From: Annona cherimola
Lineage: Eukaryota > Streptophyta > Magnoliopsida > Magnoliales > Annonaceae
Assembly (NCBI GenBank): GCA_030490835.1
Contig: CM059975.1
Coordinates: forward strand, 5,173,579-5,237,578
Direction: 5' to 3'
Length of the DNA stretch: 64,000 nucleotides
Positions 10,911 to 30,509 of the stretch are shown here, one piece after another (the first letter of the stretch is position 1; every line of letters begins with the position of its first letter). Under the pieces are notes generated by a model, which saw only the letters and a program-made list of their open reading frames with translations, was not told the DNA's origin and searched no databases. The position numbers and the translations under genes were made by a program.

Positions 10911-13900
10911 ATGGCGTTTCTACTCTCTAAATCCTCCTCACTTGTGCCTTTACGAATTCATTCGCAGGTGTTTTCTCCCTTCTGACTCTTCGTTTATCAT
11001 CCCTTGTGTCTCTCAGCCCCCTCACCCTTTGATTTGTTTTTTCAGCCAAATAAGATCGAAAATCCCCTTCTTCCTCCCCGCCGCCAATTCCACATCGAGC
11101 TTGGTGCTCGCGAGAAAGCGGTAACTGCAAACTCGTCTTCCTACTTCCTTTTGATTTCCTCCTGTCGAACGTTCTTGATTAGGTTCATCATCATCTACAT
11201 CTTCATCTGCTTCCCCTCTTTCTCTTGAAAGGTTAGACATTTTGACTGTCCATATTTCTTATTGATATTTTGGACGAATTTCTGTTGCTGTGTTCGTTGT
11301 CGCCTCCGGCATATTTTTGTGCGTTTATTTCTTTCTCCTAGGGTCAGTGAAGTAAAGAGAGTTCTTCCCCTTGCTGAAGATGGATTTTCTGCGGGATTTC
11401 TAAGATATTGTACCTGACACTGACTTAAAAGGAATTTTGCTCTTTCATTGAGTGCTATCCACCGAATCAAAAATCTCGCACCATATCCATCTAAATCATT
11501 GAGATGTTTATGAGTTTTGAAACATCAAAGGGGCATTCAAGCGTTTCATGATGGCAACGTATGGCTAATGCTACAATGTCTTGGATTGAATCAGTTCAGT
11601 CTAGATGTCACCTTTTTTGACATTTGAAGTGCATAATTGATTTGAGTTTCAGTGGCGCCGATGTGTAATTTTTCTACGTGATTGGCCATTGAATTCAATT
11701 TATGCGAACTAAACTGTTGACAAATCCACTTCCAGTACGCCTTCCCTGATCATCCTGTCCAATCTGGTGTTAGAGTTTCTGGGCATTGTTTGTTTCCTTT
11801 TTCAAAATATATATTTATTTCAATTGAGTATCATTTTTTTCTTTTCTAATTTCAAAATATTCATTGATCAGTTGGGTTTATGTTATGTTAATTGATGAGG
11901 TAAACTCAGTGCTAGTTCAATATGTACTGGCTGGTAATGTGGGAGTGAAGTACACATAATTTCCACTGAATCAAGACCCCTGTTATGCTATTCTTTCATT
12001 ATCAAACAGACTCCTTTCAAGAGTGATAGCCCTGTTCAACTTAGAAACCGAAAGTGGAGGTGCAGGACACGAGTATCTCTGACAACTTACAGGAAGTGCC
12101 TGTATTTTCAAATGTGGTAGAACTGAGAGTGGTTGCAATCATTCAAAGGTGATGCATTTAATTGAGGATGTGCTTGTAGCTTTAGCATCCTTAGATTACA
12201 ACATTATTATTCTTCAGAGGAGGGGATCATCAGTGGAAATTTGCATTCAGTTTAATGAATCTGTAGAAACTCTGTCAAATCTGCAATTGACAACTGAAAT
12301 AAATTGTATCCATTGTTGTCCTTCTCCTTATTTGCACCATCCAATGGTATGACAATAACAGCAGCATTTGTTGAGAAGGGGAAGAATTTTGAACCAGTTG
12401 AAATTTTTTGGAACAAAAAAGTTTGAAGTTGACTATTGGAAGCATCTGTATATTTTTAAAAAATGAGATTAATGCTTGTGAGATGACGTTGATAATGGTT
12501 CCAAATTTTCATGTCTGTTTCTTTTGAGAAATGGCCATTTTGTTTCAGATCTTTGCTTGCAATACTGTTTGATGATAATCATCTTGGCCTTATCCAACTA
12601 ACAAGGATCAGGTAGAGGGATCTTGTTTTGCCATTCTCTTCAATCGTGGAGTGTGTCCTCAGTTGGGCCCAGGTCCACGTGTGTGACCATCAACAATCCC
12701 CTTCATACTGAAAAACTAATTGGATACCTTATTAAGGAAATTGAAGCATGACAGGAAACACTGATAGGTAGAGTGTGCTTAACCACTTTTGCCTGTCATA
12801 CGTGATGTAAACTTTATTGTTTACTCTTTGAATGCCTTAATGCTTAGCTGTGGAACCATTCTGTATATTTTTCCTTTCCAGAAATTCCTTAGTTTTCAAA
12901 TCTTCAAATCGTGTTCACATCTTCTCAAATTTGATTCTATGTGCAACTTAGTTTTCAAATCTTGAAATCATCTTCACATCTTCTCAAATTTGATCCTATG
13001 TGCAATACCGCCACCATGATTATCCGAATTATCAAGCTTATTCTTCACACCAAAAATTTTCTGCTATTCACCCGATATGCATTTTCTTTTTCCCATGAGT
13101 GGTAAAACAAGAAAAGATAAAATTAGGAATAAAGTAATCGAAGACAATCTAAAGGTAAAGCCAATAGGTAATAAAATGAAGGGAAAAAGTATAAGGTAGT
13201 TTGGGCATGTGAAATGGAGGCTTAAAATGGCACCTGTTAAGAGAGTGAGTTTATTCAAGTAGAATGTAGTGAGAGAATGAGAGGAAGATCTGAAGAAATG
13301 TGGATAAAAGTAATTAAAATAAGATACGAAGGGCTTAGAGATGATTGAAAACATTGTTCATGATCATAAAAAATGGTGCAACAAGATCCATGCAGCTGAC
13401 CCCACATGCATGGGAAACAGCTTATGATGACAACAACGACGATGAAAGGTGCTTGTGAAGTCACAGTCTTTCCAGGAAATCACAGTAGAAGCTTTTTTGC
13501 AATTGTTGTCAAATGTTATGCTTTGATTCAGCAACACACAGAAAAGCTCACACACACACTCAAGCAAACAATTGTTAGTCACATACAACCCTTGTTATCC
13601 CATCTGCAAAACTGATTTCATTTAACTCAACAGCTTCTGGAGGAAGATCCTGCTTTGAAGAAGTTCAAATCATATAAGAGGAGTGTGAAGAGAGTAAAAA
13701 GATTCGGAGATGTGGGTTCAATTATTATCATTGCTGGTACGGTAGTTCTGCCTGTTATAAAGTAGTAATCTACAATTAATTTATATTTCCATATTGCAAG
13801 TTCCTTTATCCTGTTTTCTTCTGTTCTGATGTTCAATCCTTGTTGATGCTATGGAAGTAATTTTTTTAAAAATTCTTAAAGCGCATTTTCGACCACTGTG

Positions 13901-16754
13901 GCACTGCTAAATACTACTGTTTGGATTTCCATTGCCATTTCCACAAGAACTATTTGTTGTTTGTTCTTTTCTGTACTGTGGAAATTGTGGTTAGAACTTT
14001 CTAATGGAATTGTGTTAATAAAGAAGGGTTTGCTTCGACGAAACCCCTATTCTATGTATCCCATTCCATTTTTAATATATTATGCTTGATGAAAAATTCA
14101 GTTTTTTTATTGTATTTAGTATCATTTATGTTATCATGAAAATTCTTTCATTTGTCTAATATCACGTGGATGAGCCTCCTCTAAAAATATGTAAAATTAG
14201 CATAATAAAATGGTTTAACACTAAATATTAATTTGAAAGTTGTATTTTCTATATCTAAACTATCTAAAATTTATTACTATGTGAATAAATGATTTTATAA
14301 AATATTATTACATTCTAATATGTATGTGAATGGATCTTAATGTTTTTCATAATTTACACACGAATATATATATGCAGACTTCCTTTTATGGAACCTCTCT
14401 TCTCCTGACGATTGATGGAAAATCCTCACCATCTATTGTATTTAGCGTCATTTATATTATCCTGGAAACTCTCTCATTTGTTTAATATTAGTGTATATGG
14501 GCCAAATTTATAAATGTATAAAATTAATGTAATAAAATAATTTAATACTAAAATTTTTTTTAAGTAGTATTTTTAACATCTAAACCATCTAAAATATTAC
14601 TGCTATGTGGATAAATGATGTTGTAGAGTATTATTGCATTTTAATGCACATGTGAATAGATCTAAGCATTTTCCATAATTTATACATGAATATATCTATT
14701 TTTGAGTAAATGTGGCCAATGCAAACATTTGATTTGGATGAAATTTGGTCTCCTAGAATTATGTTAAATGCAATGAATGGATTGGATTTTACATCAATCA
14801 TCAACATCTTAAAAATAGAGGGATTGTAGAAGTGGAGCCCATATATTTTTCAACAAATGTGACCCATGCATATACTTGATTTGGATGAAACGTGGTCTTT
14901 TAGCTGAACAAATGATACTAAATACAATTAATGGATTAACTTTTCCATCAAGTATCAAGATCTTAAAATTAGGAGTTACATCGAATCACTTCTATGTAAC
15001 ATGGTCACATAGAAGCGGAACCCAATAAAAAAATTGTAAATTGTTTCAAATCAAGTGTTAGAAAAGGGGGCATAGGCTTCTGCCAATATCAGATTATGGA
15101 AGGGTGAGATGTACACCATGCCGAAATTTTCCACTTCATTCTATGTAGTAAGCAAGTATGTGTGAATTAACTGAAAATTGATTATTGTCTAAGTATGCCA
15201 GAAGATGTCATGCGTTACTGCTTGTATATGGAGAGGATTTCCTCGAGCTTTTCAAGTGGCATGCATTATGCATCAATTTGTGCTGCAAGTGTTTGAGAAG
15301 CGATGTGTGAGGGTGCTACAGGCTACTGCAACTTCACCATTACTGAAATCTGCTTTGATGGTTGACACTTTGACATTCAGACAACCGGTCTCCAAGTAAT
15401 GCAGAAATTGAATACTACAGTGCCTTATTTTAATAGTAACACTATCCACAGCACAAATCCTTGCAAGTATGTGAACCTCTAGTTCATAACATACTAATCA
15501 AACCTGCTGACAAAGTGTTTCCAAAAGGAGGATATTTTCTCCATACTGTGACAAGCCCAAGTTGAAGGAACTTGATTTTCCATCCACTTTTTAACTCATC
15601 TATCTTACATTTGACGTGATGTTTTGAATTGTATTTCTATTCATGTACCTTAGGGGCATTCAGCTACTCAAGAATGGGATTCCCATCCTGGAAAATTTTG
15701 AATTTTTCCCATCCCAATGTAAAATTTTAGCCTATTTTTCCTCATCATTACTTATATCTCGCATCTCCCTGTATACGACACAACATATATCTACTGCAAC
15801 AACTGTACTTTTCGTGTCTCAAATTCCATTCCAATCCAACTGAAAAACCTCTTAAAGTAAAACTTTTGACCTTGCTACTCAAGAATGGGATTCCCATCCT
15901 GGAAAATTTTGAATTTTCTCCCATCCCAATGTAAAATTTTAGCCTATTTTTCCTCATCATTACTTATCTCTCGCATCTCCCTGTAAATGACACAACATAT
16001 ATCTACCACAACAACTGTACTTTTCGTGTCTCAAATTCCATTCCAATCCAACTGAACAACTTCTTAAAGTAAAACTTTTGATCTTGCTAGGAAGCCCTTA
16101 CGGGGCAAACCCGATCAGGGTGTGAGGCGTGCTATTCCCCGTGGATTGGACTGGGGCTGTATTTTGTCATGTAAATGGTTGGATGTAAGTTGACATATTT
16201 TGGTTTTGGACTGGGGCTGTGTTTTATTATTTAAATGTCAGATTAAGTTGACATAGTCTTCTCAACTCTGGCAGCCATAGAATGCAAAATGAGGCTTCGT
16301 TTTGTGTTCCTTTTTCCTTTGTTCATTTTTAAATTGCATTAATTCTTGATTGATGGATTAGCCATGAAGTTTGTTTGGTCTTGTTTTGTTTTGTGTTGTC
16401 GGGATTGTCTTCCATGTTCAAATGTTTACATCTGGATGTCCTGAACGTGAGTTTTCATGGGATACTACAATGTTTACAGTTATTTGCTCCTTTTTCCGGT
16501 GTCGTAATCTGCGGATGATATGATGTCCTTGGAGTGCAGCCATTCCCTTTTCTCAATGATACACAAACTTTGCCGATCTTGTCATAGACATTAGGATAGA
16601 GTTAATCCTGTTATGGTTATCCCTGCTTGGTGCTCTCACAATTTACAGTTGTCCTGTTCGTTTTGTTTCAGCTTGTTCCTATGAGATTTATATCAAAACG
16701 ATGTTGAAGAAAGCTGCAATTGAAGAGGCCAAGGCTAAAGATAGTGGAGCATAG
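10911..16754 (+). CDS. SDH7: Succinate dehydrogenase subunit 7 (complex II, mitochondrial)
   Basis: Four exons, 10911-10967, 11046-11120, 13634-13736 and 16672-16754 (stop TAG), give 105 aa. SDH7 is one of the small plant-specific subunits of respiratory complex II in the inner mitochondrial membrane; its exact role is not settled. The protein begins MAFLLSKSSSLVPLRIHSQ, a presequence. It continues FHIELGAREKALLEEDPALK, then KRSVKRVKRFGDVGSIIIIA, a basic stretch leading into one hydrophobic segment (about residues 71-80). It ends YIKTMLKKAAIEEAKAKDSGA, an Ala/Lys-rich tail. Length and layout fit the family (about 100 aa). Introns 2 and 3 are 2.5 and 2.9 kb and carry a LINE fragment and several tandem duplications. 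The identification rests on remembered family sequence; the spliced frame itself is clear. Confidence 0.86.
12888..13006. repeat. Tandem duplication, about 59 bp, in SDH7 intron 2
   Basis: Two adjacent near-identical copies start at 12888 and 12947, each containing cttagttttcaaatcttcaa or its variant and then cacatcttctcaaatttgat. They differ at a few bases. Confidence 0.8.
13098..13440 (+). mobile_element. Decayed non-LTR retrotransposon (RTE-like LINE) 3' end
   Basis: Conceptual translation, broken by stops and shifts, shows the usual end of a plant LINE reverse transcriptase: KIRNKVIEDNLKVKPIGNKM, then a stop, FGHVKWRLKMAPVKR, then a tail reading HKKWCNKIHAADPTCMGNSL. The conserved W..KIHAADP ending and the short ATGACAACAACGACGATG repeat directly after it are typical of RTE-clade 3' ends. 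It lies inside SDH7 intron 2 in the sense orientation. It is a dead fragment. Confidence 0.62.
14108..14700. repeat. Diverged tandem duplication, units of about 270 bp, in SDH7 intron 3
   Basis: Unit A (about 14108-14376) and unit B (about 14438-14700) share ATTGTATTTAG(T/C)(A/G)TCATTTAT, TCTCATTTG or TTTCATTTG, and CTAAA(C)CATCTAAAAT motifs in the same order at roughly 75-80% identity by eye. A related sequence in reverse orientation occurs at about 46190-46380, so this is a dispersed family. Class unknown. Confidence 0.6.
14706..15030. repeat. Tandem duplication, about 149 bp, in SDH7 intron 3
   Basis: Copies starting at about 14706 and 14855 both read aaatgtg-ccatgca-a and then cttgatttggatgaaa or a close variant. 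Both continue through aaat(g/c)caat(g/t)aatggatt and end with a piece reading catagaagcgga or tagaagtggagcc. Confidence 0.65.
15663..16086. repeat. Recent 211-bp tandem duplication in SDH7 intron 3
   Basis: Copy 1 (15663-15873) and copy 2 (15874 to about 16086) both begin gctactcaagaatgggattc and are nearly identical across the whole unit, differing at only a handful of sites. The high identity marks it as the youngest duplication in the gene. Confidence 0.92.
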
Positions 16755-17195
16755 ATTCGCATCCCATTCAATCGGTTACGAGCTGCTCATGGGCATAGCA
16801 TGCTGCATTATGAAACCATGTTAATAAGTGCTTGCAGACCGATCGTCAGTGTTTCTTAAGATGGGAATTTTCAAAGATAGAGTTGCTTTAATGCGGTGTT
16901 GGTTCCTGTGAAGACGTGGAAATGGGGAAAAAAAAAAAATCCTTTTAAAGCTTGCTCAATAACTGTGTTTCAAGCCAACTGTCTTTGCTTGAACCGTTTT
17001 GAAGAAATGGTGGGCAAAATTAGACATCGTGATATTGGTTTCATCAAATTAGAATCAGCTTCCAATTTTTATGCCTTTGGTCTCTTCGTGCTTTTGGAGT
17101 TCCAATCTAACCCAGACTTCTTGCATAATGTTTCATGGGCCATTAGTGTCCAGCATTTATTGAGTAATGCTTGCCTGCTGGCCAAATTTAATTGG

Positions 17196-17271
17196 CTAGT
17201 TAAATTCGTATTTTTTGACGAAAACTAGTTAAATTCGTATTTTTTGACGAAAACTAGTTAAATTCGTATTT
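17196..17271. repeat. 29-bp tandem repeat, about 2.6 copies
   Basis: The unit ctagttaaattcgtattttt followed by tgacgaaaa starts at 17196, 17225 and 17254. The first two copies are identical and the third is partial. Confidence 0.9.
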
Positions 17272-17410
17272 GAGTTGCTTAAACATCCAAATCGTTGGAC
17301 GCCATACAATGTACTACGCATGAACCCTGTTCTCCTCGTAGCGTTATCCTTGGCATGGGCCAGTTGGGCCCCTGTTCAACTTTCTACCCGTTGAAAGGTC
17401 TCCGACGATA

Positions 17411-18138
17411 GATGACTTTTGGGGTGTAATTCGGGCTCATGAAATTTGAATTTTGGATTCATCTTGATCTTAACTCTAATTCTGTTTATAAAATATCAAT
17501 CTTAACTTTAATTCTAATCCTATTTGTAAAACATAAACTTTAACTCTATTTTTGAAAATCGAGTTTGGGTTGAGTTTCAGGTTGGAATTTATGTTAATAA
17601 ATTTATATTTTATTTAAAAGTGATAAGTTTAGAATTTTATATGAATAAATAATAATAACAAATCATGTAAGTAAACATAATAATATATAATCAAATTATA
17701 TATTTTTTAAAAAATAGTAATATAAAGAATATTTTTTTAAAAAAATTAACATTAAAACTAAGATAAAGGAAGAAAATTATAAGTGTAAAAGTAATGATAG
17801 AAATAAAAGATAAATATAAATGAAAATAATATACTTTATTTATAATAAAATTACAATATGTCATATATGTATTCAAATATAGATATGATAACATGAAATA
17901 TGAAGAATATAAAAAAATATTGTTTAAATTGTATGCATATATATATTTTATAATAAATATAAAATGGAAAATCGGGCTCAGGTTCTTCGGGTTCATTTGA
18001 ACCCTAGTCATATCATATTTACAAATTGGGTTCCTCGGGTTCGGGTTACGAAAAAGCAAGTTTTAACGTCATTCAAAATTGGGTTTGTTGGGCGAGTTCC
18101 GGCCCACCCGGCCCAAGTTGCACCCCAATTAATGACTT
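17411..18138. mobile_element. hAT-like non-autonomous transposon, copy 2
   Basis: The element is 17419-18130 (712 bp). The left end reads TTGGGGTGTAATTCGGGCTC and the right end GGCCCAAGTTGCACCCCAATT, sharing the ends and the AT-rich interior of the copy at 1451-2080. The flanks gatgactt (17411-17418) and aatgactt (18131-18138) form an 8-bp duplication with one mismatch. Confidence 0.8.
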
Positions 18139-18700
18139 CTGCATTGGCTATTGGTCCAGCAGAGTTCTGGGCCAAATAGTTGTCGCAATATAGAAAACCT
18201 AAATGGGCATCATTTTTGCGTGGGGTGAGTCTGTAAATGTCTAAGAGGAGAGAAGCCATCGATAGCTTTACAAAAGAATTTGATCAGAGAGATGCCACTG
18301 CAGAACGAATACATCCTTGATAATTTGCCAAGACTGGATATGATTCCAAGTGTATATCTCTATTAGTTGGATCCTGCAATTAACAATAAAAACTTCATTG
18401 CATAGAGCCTTAGTCAACAGCCGATGAGCCCAAATTCATGTCGATAGCAAGTGATTGGTCAATGGCAACGGTACCCATCTTTGGTCCTCCGTGATCACGA
18501 TAGCGCGCGAAAAAATGGTGTCCCTTTCCCAAGTCCTGGATTGGTTCGTTCCGTAGGAGTGATTTCAACAAGCACATGACGAGTGGGCGGAATTTTTAAA
18601 ATCCAAGCAAGCGATCGAGTAGGTAGTGGCATGCGCCTTCCATTGACCGAAATTCATACACGGCCACTGAAGTACATCAGCTGTCCTGCCCGAAGGAGAA

Positions 18701-20955
18701 ATGGAAGGAATTCTGGTGGTAGAGAAGGTGGGAGGAAAATCGAAGGTGACTCGCTGTTTTTCCAGATACCCTCTCAAATTTATTGTACCCTCCAAGGTAT
18801 GCTCTCTTCCGTTACCATACGCATCCATCTCATTTCCCTTCTTTCCTCACTGTCCATCCCGTTTCATCGACGCACAGGTGGCTTCCTCCAAAACAGATGC
18901 AGTTTGGATCTACACCCTCTCCTATGGCGGAGGAATTGTCTCGGTATGTTTGTAAATGTCTGCGTGCTCCTGTGTTTGTTGGTGCTCAGCTGCACATGAA
19001 TAGATTTAATCATCAACACCAGTTATCTGCTTTTTAATGTGTTGAATATCATAGTCCATGCCAATGATTCCCTTTTTCCCCATAAATATTTTGTTCCTTC
19101 ATTAACCACTGTCACCAGTTAAGCATGATGAGTTTTATAAGTATTCCAATGCAGCTATCCCTTTGTTTAAATTATAATTCGAAAAGATAACAGAACACCT
19201 GTAATTATGTGGGGAGTGCAGGGAGACTGCATCAATTGCAGAGTAACCGTGGGAGAGGCTTGTACTGCGGTTTTAACTACTCAAGCTTCCACAAAGGTTA
19301 GTTAATAGCTTGGCCATTAACATGGATATTCCTCTCTTGAGATAATCATCGTCGCTATCATTATTATTGTTATTTCCCTTTCTTAATGTACAGTCAAATA
19401 CAGGATTAGCAAAGAACCTTTCTTTCTTCTCTCTTTTTCACGATTTTCATTCATCGTGTAGTTTATGTTGGCAACAGTCACCTTTTGACAATTGAAAGGT
19501 TCCTTCTTTTGCAAATCAATCCTGTACAGGTATACAAATCAGTGGGATCAAAATGCTCAGAACAATTCCTAGAGGTATTGTCTTTCATCAACCTATATAA
19601 TTTTCAATGATGAATAATCTCTAGTGTTTGATGCTTTACAAAGTAACACCTGAAATACCCTGTCGTGGAAGAAATTTTGCTTATTTAGGCCAATGACTAA
19701 TTGAAATTGTTTCACAATTTTTCTAATAACCTTGGCGAGTTTATGCCTTGCAGTAGGCTAGAGTTGGATCACATGCTCTGTTGGCGATACTTCCAGATCC
19801 AGTGACATGTTTCTCCACTGCAAAGTACACTCAGAAGCAAATCTTCAGAGTTGCTTCTGATTCAAACTTGGTAATTGTAGATTGGCTTACCAGTGGACGT
19901 CATGAAAGTGGAGAAAAATGGGATTTTGATCTCTACAAGAGCACTAACAACATCTTTCTAGAAGGCAATGAACCTCTATTTCTTGATTCGGTAATTCCTT
20001 CTTTCCTTCATGCATATTGGCGGATTGGGAGTTCACGATGCTGGGGTGCCCTTAGGAGGACATACATTTTTTCTCTTTAACTTCCATGCTGGAAGCGACT
20101 GGCACTGCTGGAAATTAGATTATTGTTCTGGATTTAGCCAGAATGCCTTCATTGTATCATGACTGTGCAATCAGTTTTGTGGTTCCACAATTTTATTTGT
20201 TGTTCTCTTGTCAAAGGTTGATAAATTCTCCATTTTGAGGAGTATCGCCTTGTAAGATGAGGCTATAAATTCAACCATTGGATACTAAAGCATGGACTAG
20301 TTTTTGCCTTGCAATCTATCTTCAGCACACCCCTAAAGAGGCTTTATGCAGTGAAACAGGTTCGGCTAGAGAAAGGATCTAGTATTAGTATTGCTGACCA
20401 CATGCAGGAATACCAAGTCATCGCAATGGTTGTAATCATGGGGTATGTGTGGTTTATTTCCTTATATGAAATTCCTTGGTAGTAAATTGATTTGTGTTTA
20501 CTCCATTTGGCTTCTGCATGTGCATGAAAGCCTTCAACCTTACTCAATCATCGAACTTGTCCATATGTGAATGCAGGCTAAGGTTAAAGAATATCCAAAA
20601 CCAAGTACAAGAAGCTGTGAAGAAAATGATGTCTAAGCAATTTTATGCACCTACTTCTGGTTGTAGCATGAAAACTGGATCTGATCGTTGCTTACACAAA
20701 CCAGCTCTTATTGCTTCTTGCAGTGCTTTTGGTCCCAAGGCAAGCCGTTTCTCGTTACAGCAGTTTGTGGTACTAATTTCTCCATTAAAAAATGTGCTTT
20801 TCGTGTGACTTTTGCTTGATTCTGGTTCTCTGCAGGGTATGGGTCTGGTTATTCGAATATCAGCAGTTACAACTGAATCCGTGTATGAGTTTCTGCGCTA
20901 TCACCTAGCCAGCATGGAGCCACTTCTTGGGGCATCTCCATATTTCCGAACATGA
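18701..20955 (+). CDS. URED: Urease accessory protein D (UreD)
   Basis: Eight exons: 18701-18796, 18878-18943, 19222-19296, 19530-19574, 19757-19990, 20360-20442, 20577-20739 and 20836-20955 (stop TGA), giving 293 aa. UreD binds apo-urease and, with UreF and UreG, delivers nickel and CO2 to the active site, so it is needed for urea nitrogen recycling in the cytosol. Family blocks appear in order: VVEKVGGKSKVTRCFSRYPL, DAVWIYTLSYGGGIVSGDCI, TTQASTKVYKSVGSKCSEQ, ILPDPVTCF, LVIVDWLTSGRHESGEKWDF, and the C-terminal GMGLVIRISAVTTESVYEFL and HLASMEPLLGASPY. Length fits the family. Intron 7 has a GC donor (AAG|gcaagc at 20740). The exon 5 acceptor is a tandem cagtag in which only the second AG keeps the frame open. 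The gene lies 2 kb from the Raf kinase, tail to tail. Confidence 0.94.
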
Positions 20956-23009
20956 AGAGGAAACCTTTTCTTCACGAGGTAGAGATTTGGTAGATATCAT
21001 TCCGTTTAATGTTCTACGTATGTAAACTGAGGGATGCGTTGTTGCTTCTCTCCCCTTGAGGACAACGTTGCTGAATTTTGCTGTAGCGATGATGATGGTT
21101 AATCTCCATTCACTCAAGAGACATGCAGGCAGGGAGAGCTGCTAGAGCTCGCTTGATCATTTCAGGGTGACCTTTGCAGAAACTACCAGCTATTTAGGGG
21201 GATAATGGAAATCAATCAATTAAAATTTTGGACATTAACGACACTTTTAAACCAAAGCTAGTTTTGCTGCTGAGTAGGTAAATACTGGTTCTGGTTAAAT
21301 GTTCTAGCTAACATATATTTGAGGATTACATGTGGCTTATATCCATATAAAATCATAAAAGTGCAGCTCCTTCCGTACCCGCAGGGTGGTTTTATTTTTC
21401 TTTGTTCTTTCATCTAAAAAGTAACAATCAATATTTCTTTTTTGTTATATTTTTTACAACTCTAATCATGCTCAAGTGACCTTCCTATTTTTCCAATCAC
21501 ACCCAACTTGTATTAGCAGAAGACACGCTTCCCATCGAGGGTTCAAAATCCTGACCTTCTGACACTCAGGCTAGAACATGTACGAACGGAGCTATGCCCA
21601 TTGCCCATGGTCACTTGTGCTTGCAGTTTTTCTTTTTAGGGTGTGTTTCGCAATTAATAAAACATGTCAAGTTAAAACTTTTCAATAAAAAATTTTTCAT
21701 TCTCCACAACTATCATATTTTTTAATCATTTTTTTACATTTTCCCATACAACTACCTTACTTTTCAATTATTTCTACACACTTATCCACACAACTAACCT
21801 ATCTATTTTAATTTTATCATCTTTACTACTCATCATTACCCCTATCATATCACATCATTTGACAACTTTTACTCTATAAAACTTTTCACCAAAAGTTTTA
21901 TTCATTATCAAACACACCCTTAATTGAAAATTAGACCTTTTAGCTTTTGCCTAATTCTAGATCAGAATTTTTTTTTTTTTTTTTTGGGTGTAGTTGCCAA
22001 AAGTACTCGAAATATCAGATATTGCAAAATAAACGTCATAGATTGACAATGCTTAATGGAGACTTAACGGTCCGAATGTTTGCATCTTAAACCCTAACCA
22101 TGACCTCCATCACTTCCATTAATTAATGGATTTTATTTTGCAATATTTGATAATCTACAGGCTCGTTTTTTATCAGCACACCGACAAGAATTTAATTTGC
22201 AAATATGCAAAATTAAAGGGTTCATTTGCATCTATTATTGTCCTCCGCTGAGGTTGCTCGTCCGGCAACTGTAACCCTCCTCCACTTGTTGACCCAACTC
22301 TGGTTTCTCAATGGTGATGATTTTTTCAATTGTTAGTAATTAGTCTGTAGGCCAAGAGTAATGAACGGATAACCAAAAATAGAATGTACCCAGCCACAAG
22401 TGTAATGGGAGCGTTAATCTGCGAATATTTCCCAGGCAAGAATTTCTGTAAGGGCAAGGTGCTTTTGTCTTATGATGGTCTCTAAGCCTCCTGGTCCTGG
22501 AAATAATGCTAAGGAGGGTGCCATAAGGATCATTTCCGAGCACTAGTTGCTCAAATTAGCTTGCTAGAGTTATTGCCATCAACCGGTAAGTTGCAATCTA
22601 GAAGAGTTAACTTGAGCCATCTCGGGTCAACCAATCGATCACACTTTACAACCGAGTGTGCTGATTTGCACAGAGCCAAGGAGTCAAACAGGTATCAACT
22701 CTGATGGGTTAAACAAAAGTTGAGATCGAACCTGAAAATAAACATGGTGTCTTGGCTTGAAATTCTACGAAGTTAACAAAGGCCTGCCATCACCCTATCA
22801 AGACTAAAATTATTACCAGCAGGAAAAAACCAGTTTGTATATCTATTGACTGACATTGAAGTACAAACAACGAGTTCCATGATGTTACAGAACAAATGAA
22901 ACTTCGGCTTATGTATACTTTTTCCCCTTCTTGAGAGGCAACTATAAACACCATTAAAAACAAATTCATTTAAAACTGAATTCCTTGGTGTACAAGACAG
23001 GTACAGAAG
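20956..23009. other. Intergenic region between the convergent UreD and Raf genes
   Basis: Contains the UreD 3' UTR, a Tourist-like MITE at 21639-21919, a poly-T run at about 21969-21985, and about 1 kb (22000-23009) with no recognisable gene or repeat end. The last part is probably the Raf 3' UTR. Confidence 0.5.
21636..21922. mobile_element. Tourist-like MITE
   Basis: A 281-bp element (21639-21919) begins GGGTGTGTTTCG and ends CAAACACACCC. The direct TTA duplications are 21636-21638 and 21920-21922. Same orientation and core as 875-1165. Confidence 0.87.
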
Positions 23010-30345
<7,336 letters not shown>

Positions 30346-30509
30346 TTATCTCTGGACAAAAACAGCATGCCCTTCAAAAGTGATAAGGAAGGAGAAAAAC
30401 AAAGAAAAAATAAAAGCAAATTTTAGAACATATTCGATTCAATAATACTCTCACTGGTAACTTACACAAAGACAGACAGCCTCCAAATACAACTCGCGTC
30501 CTTTCTTAC

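Larger units (their letters stand above)
16755..18700. other. SDH7 3' flank and UreD 5' flank
   Basis: The first several hundred bases are probably SDH7 3' UTR. Then come a 29-bp tandem repeat (17196-17271) and hAT-like copy 2 (17419-18130). The 570 bp before the UreD start (18131-18700) hold no recognised motif. Confidence 0.5.

Noticed and set aside
16896..17228. A 110-codon frame after SDH7
   Set aside because: Directly downstream of the SDH7 stop, no recognisable domain; more likely 3' UTR.
21530..21600. tRNA-like words (gggttcaaaatcc)
   Set aside because: No cloverleaf with acceptor and anticodon stems could be drawn.
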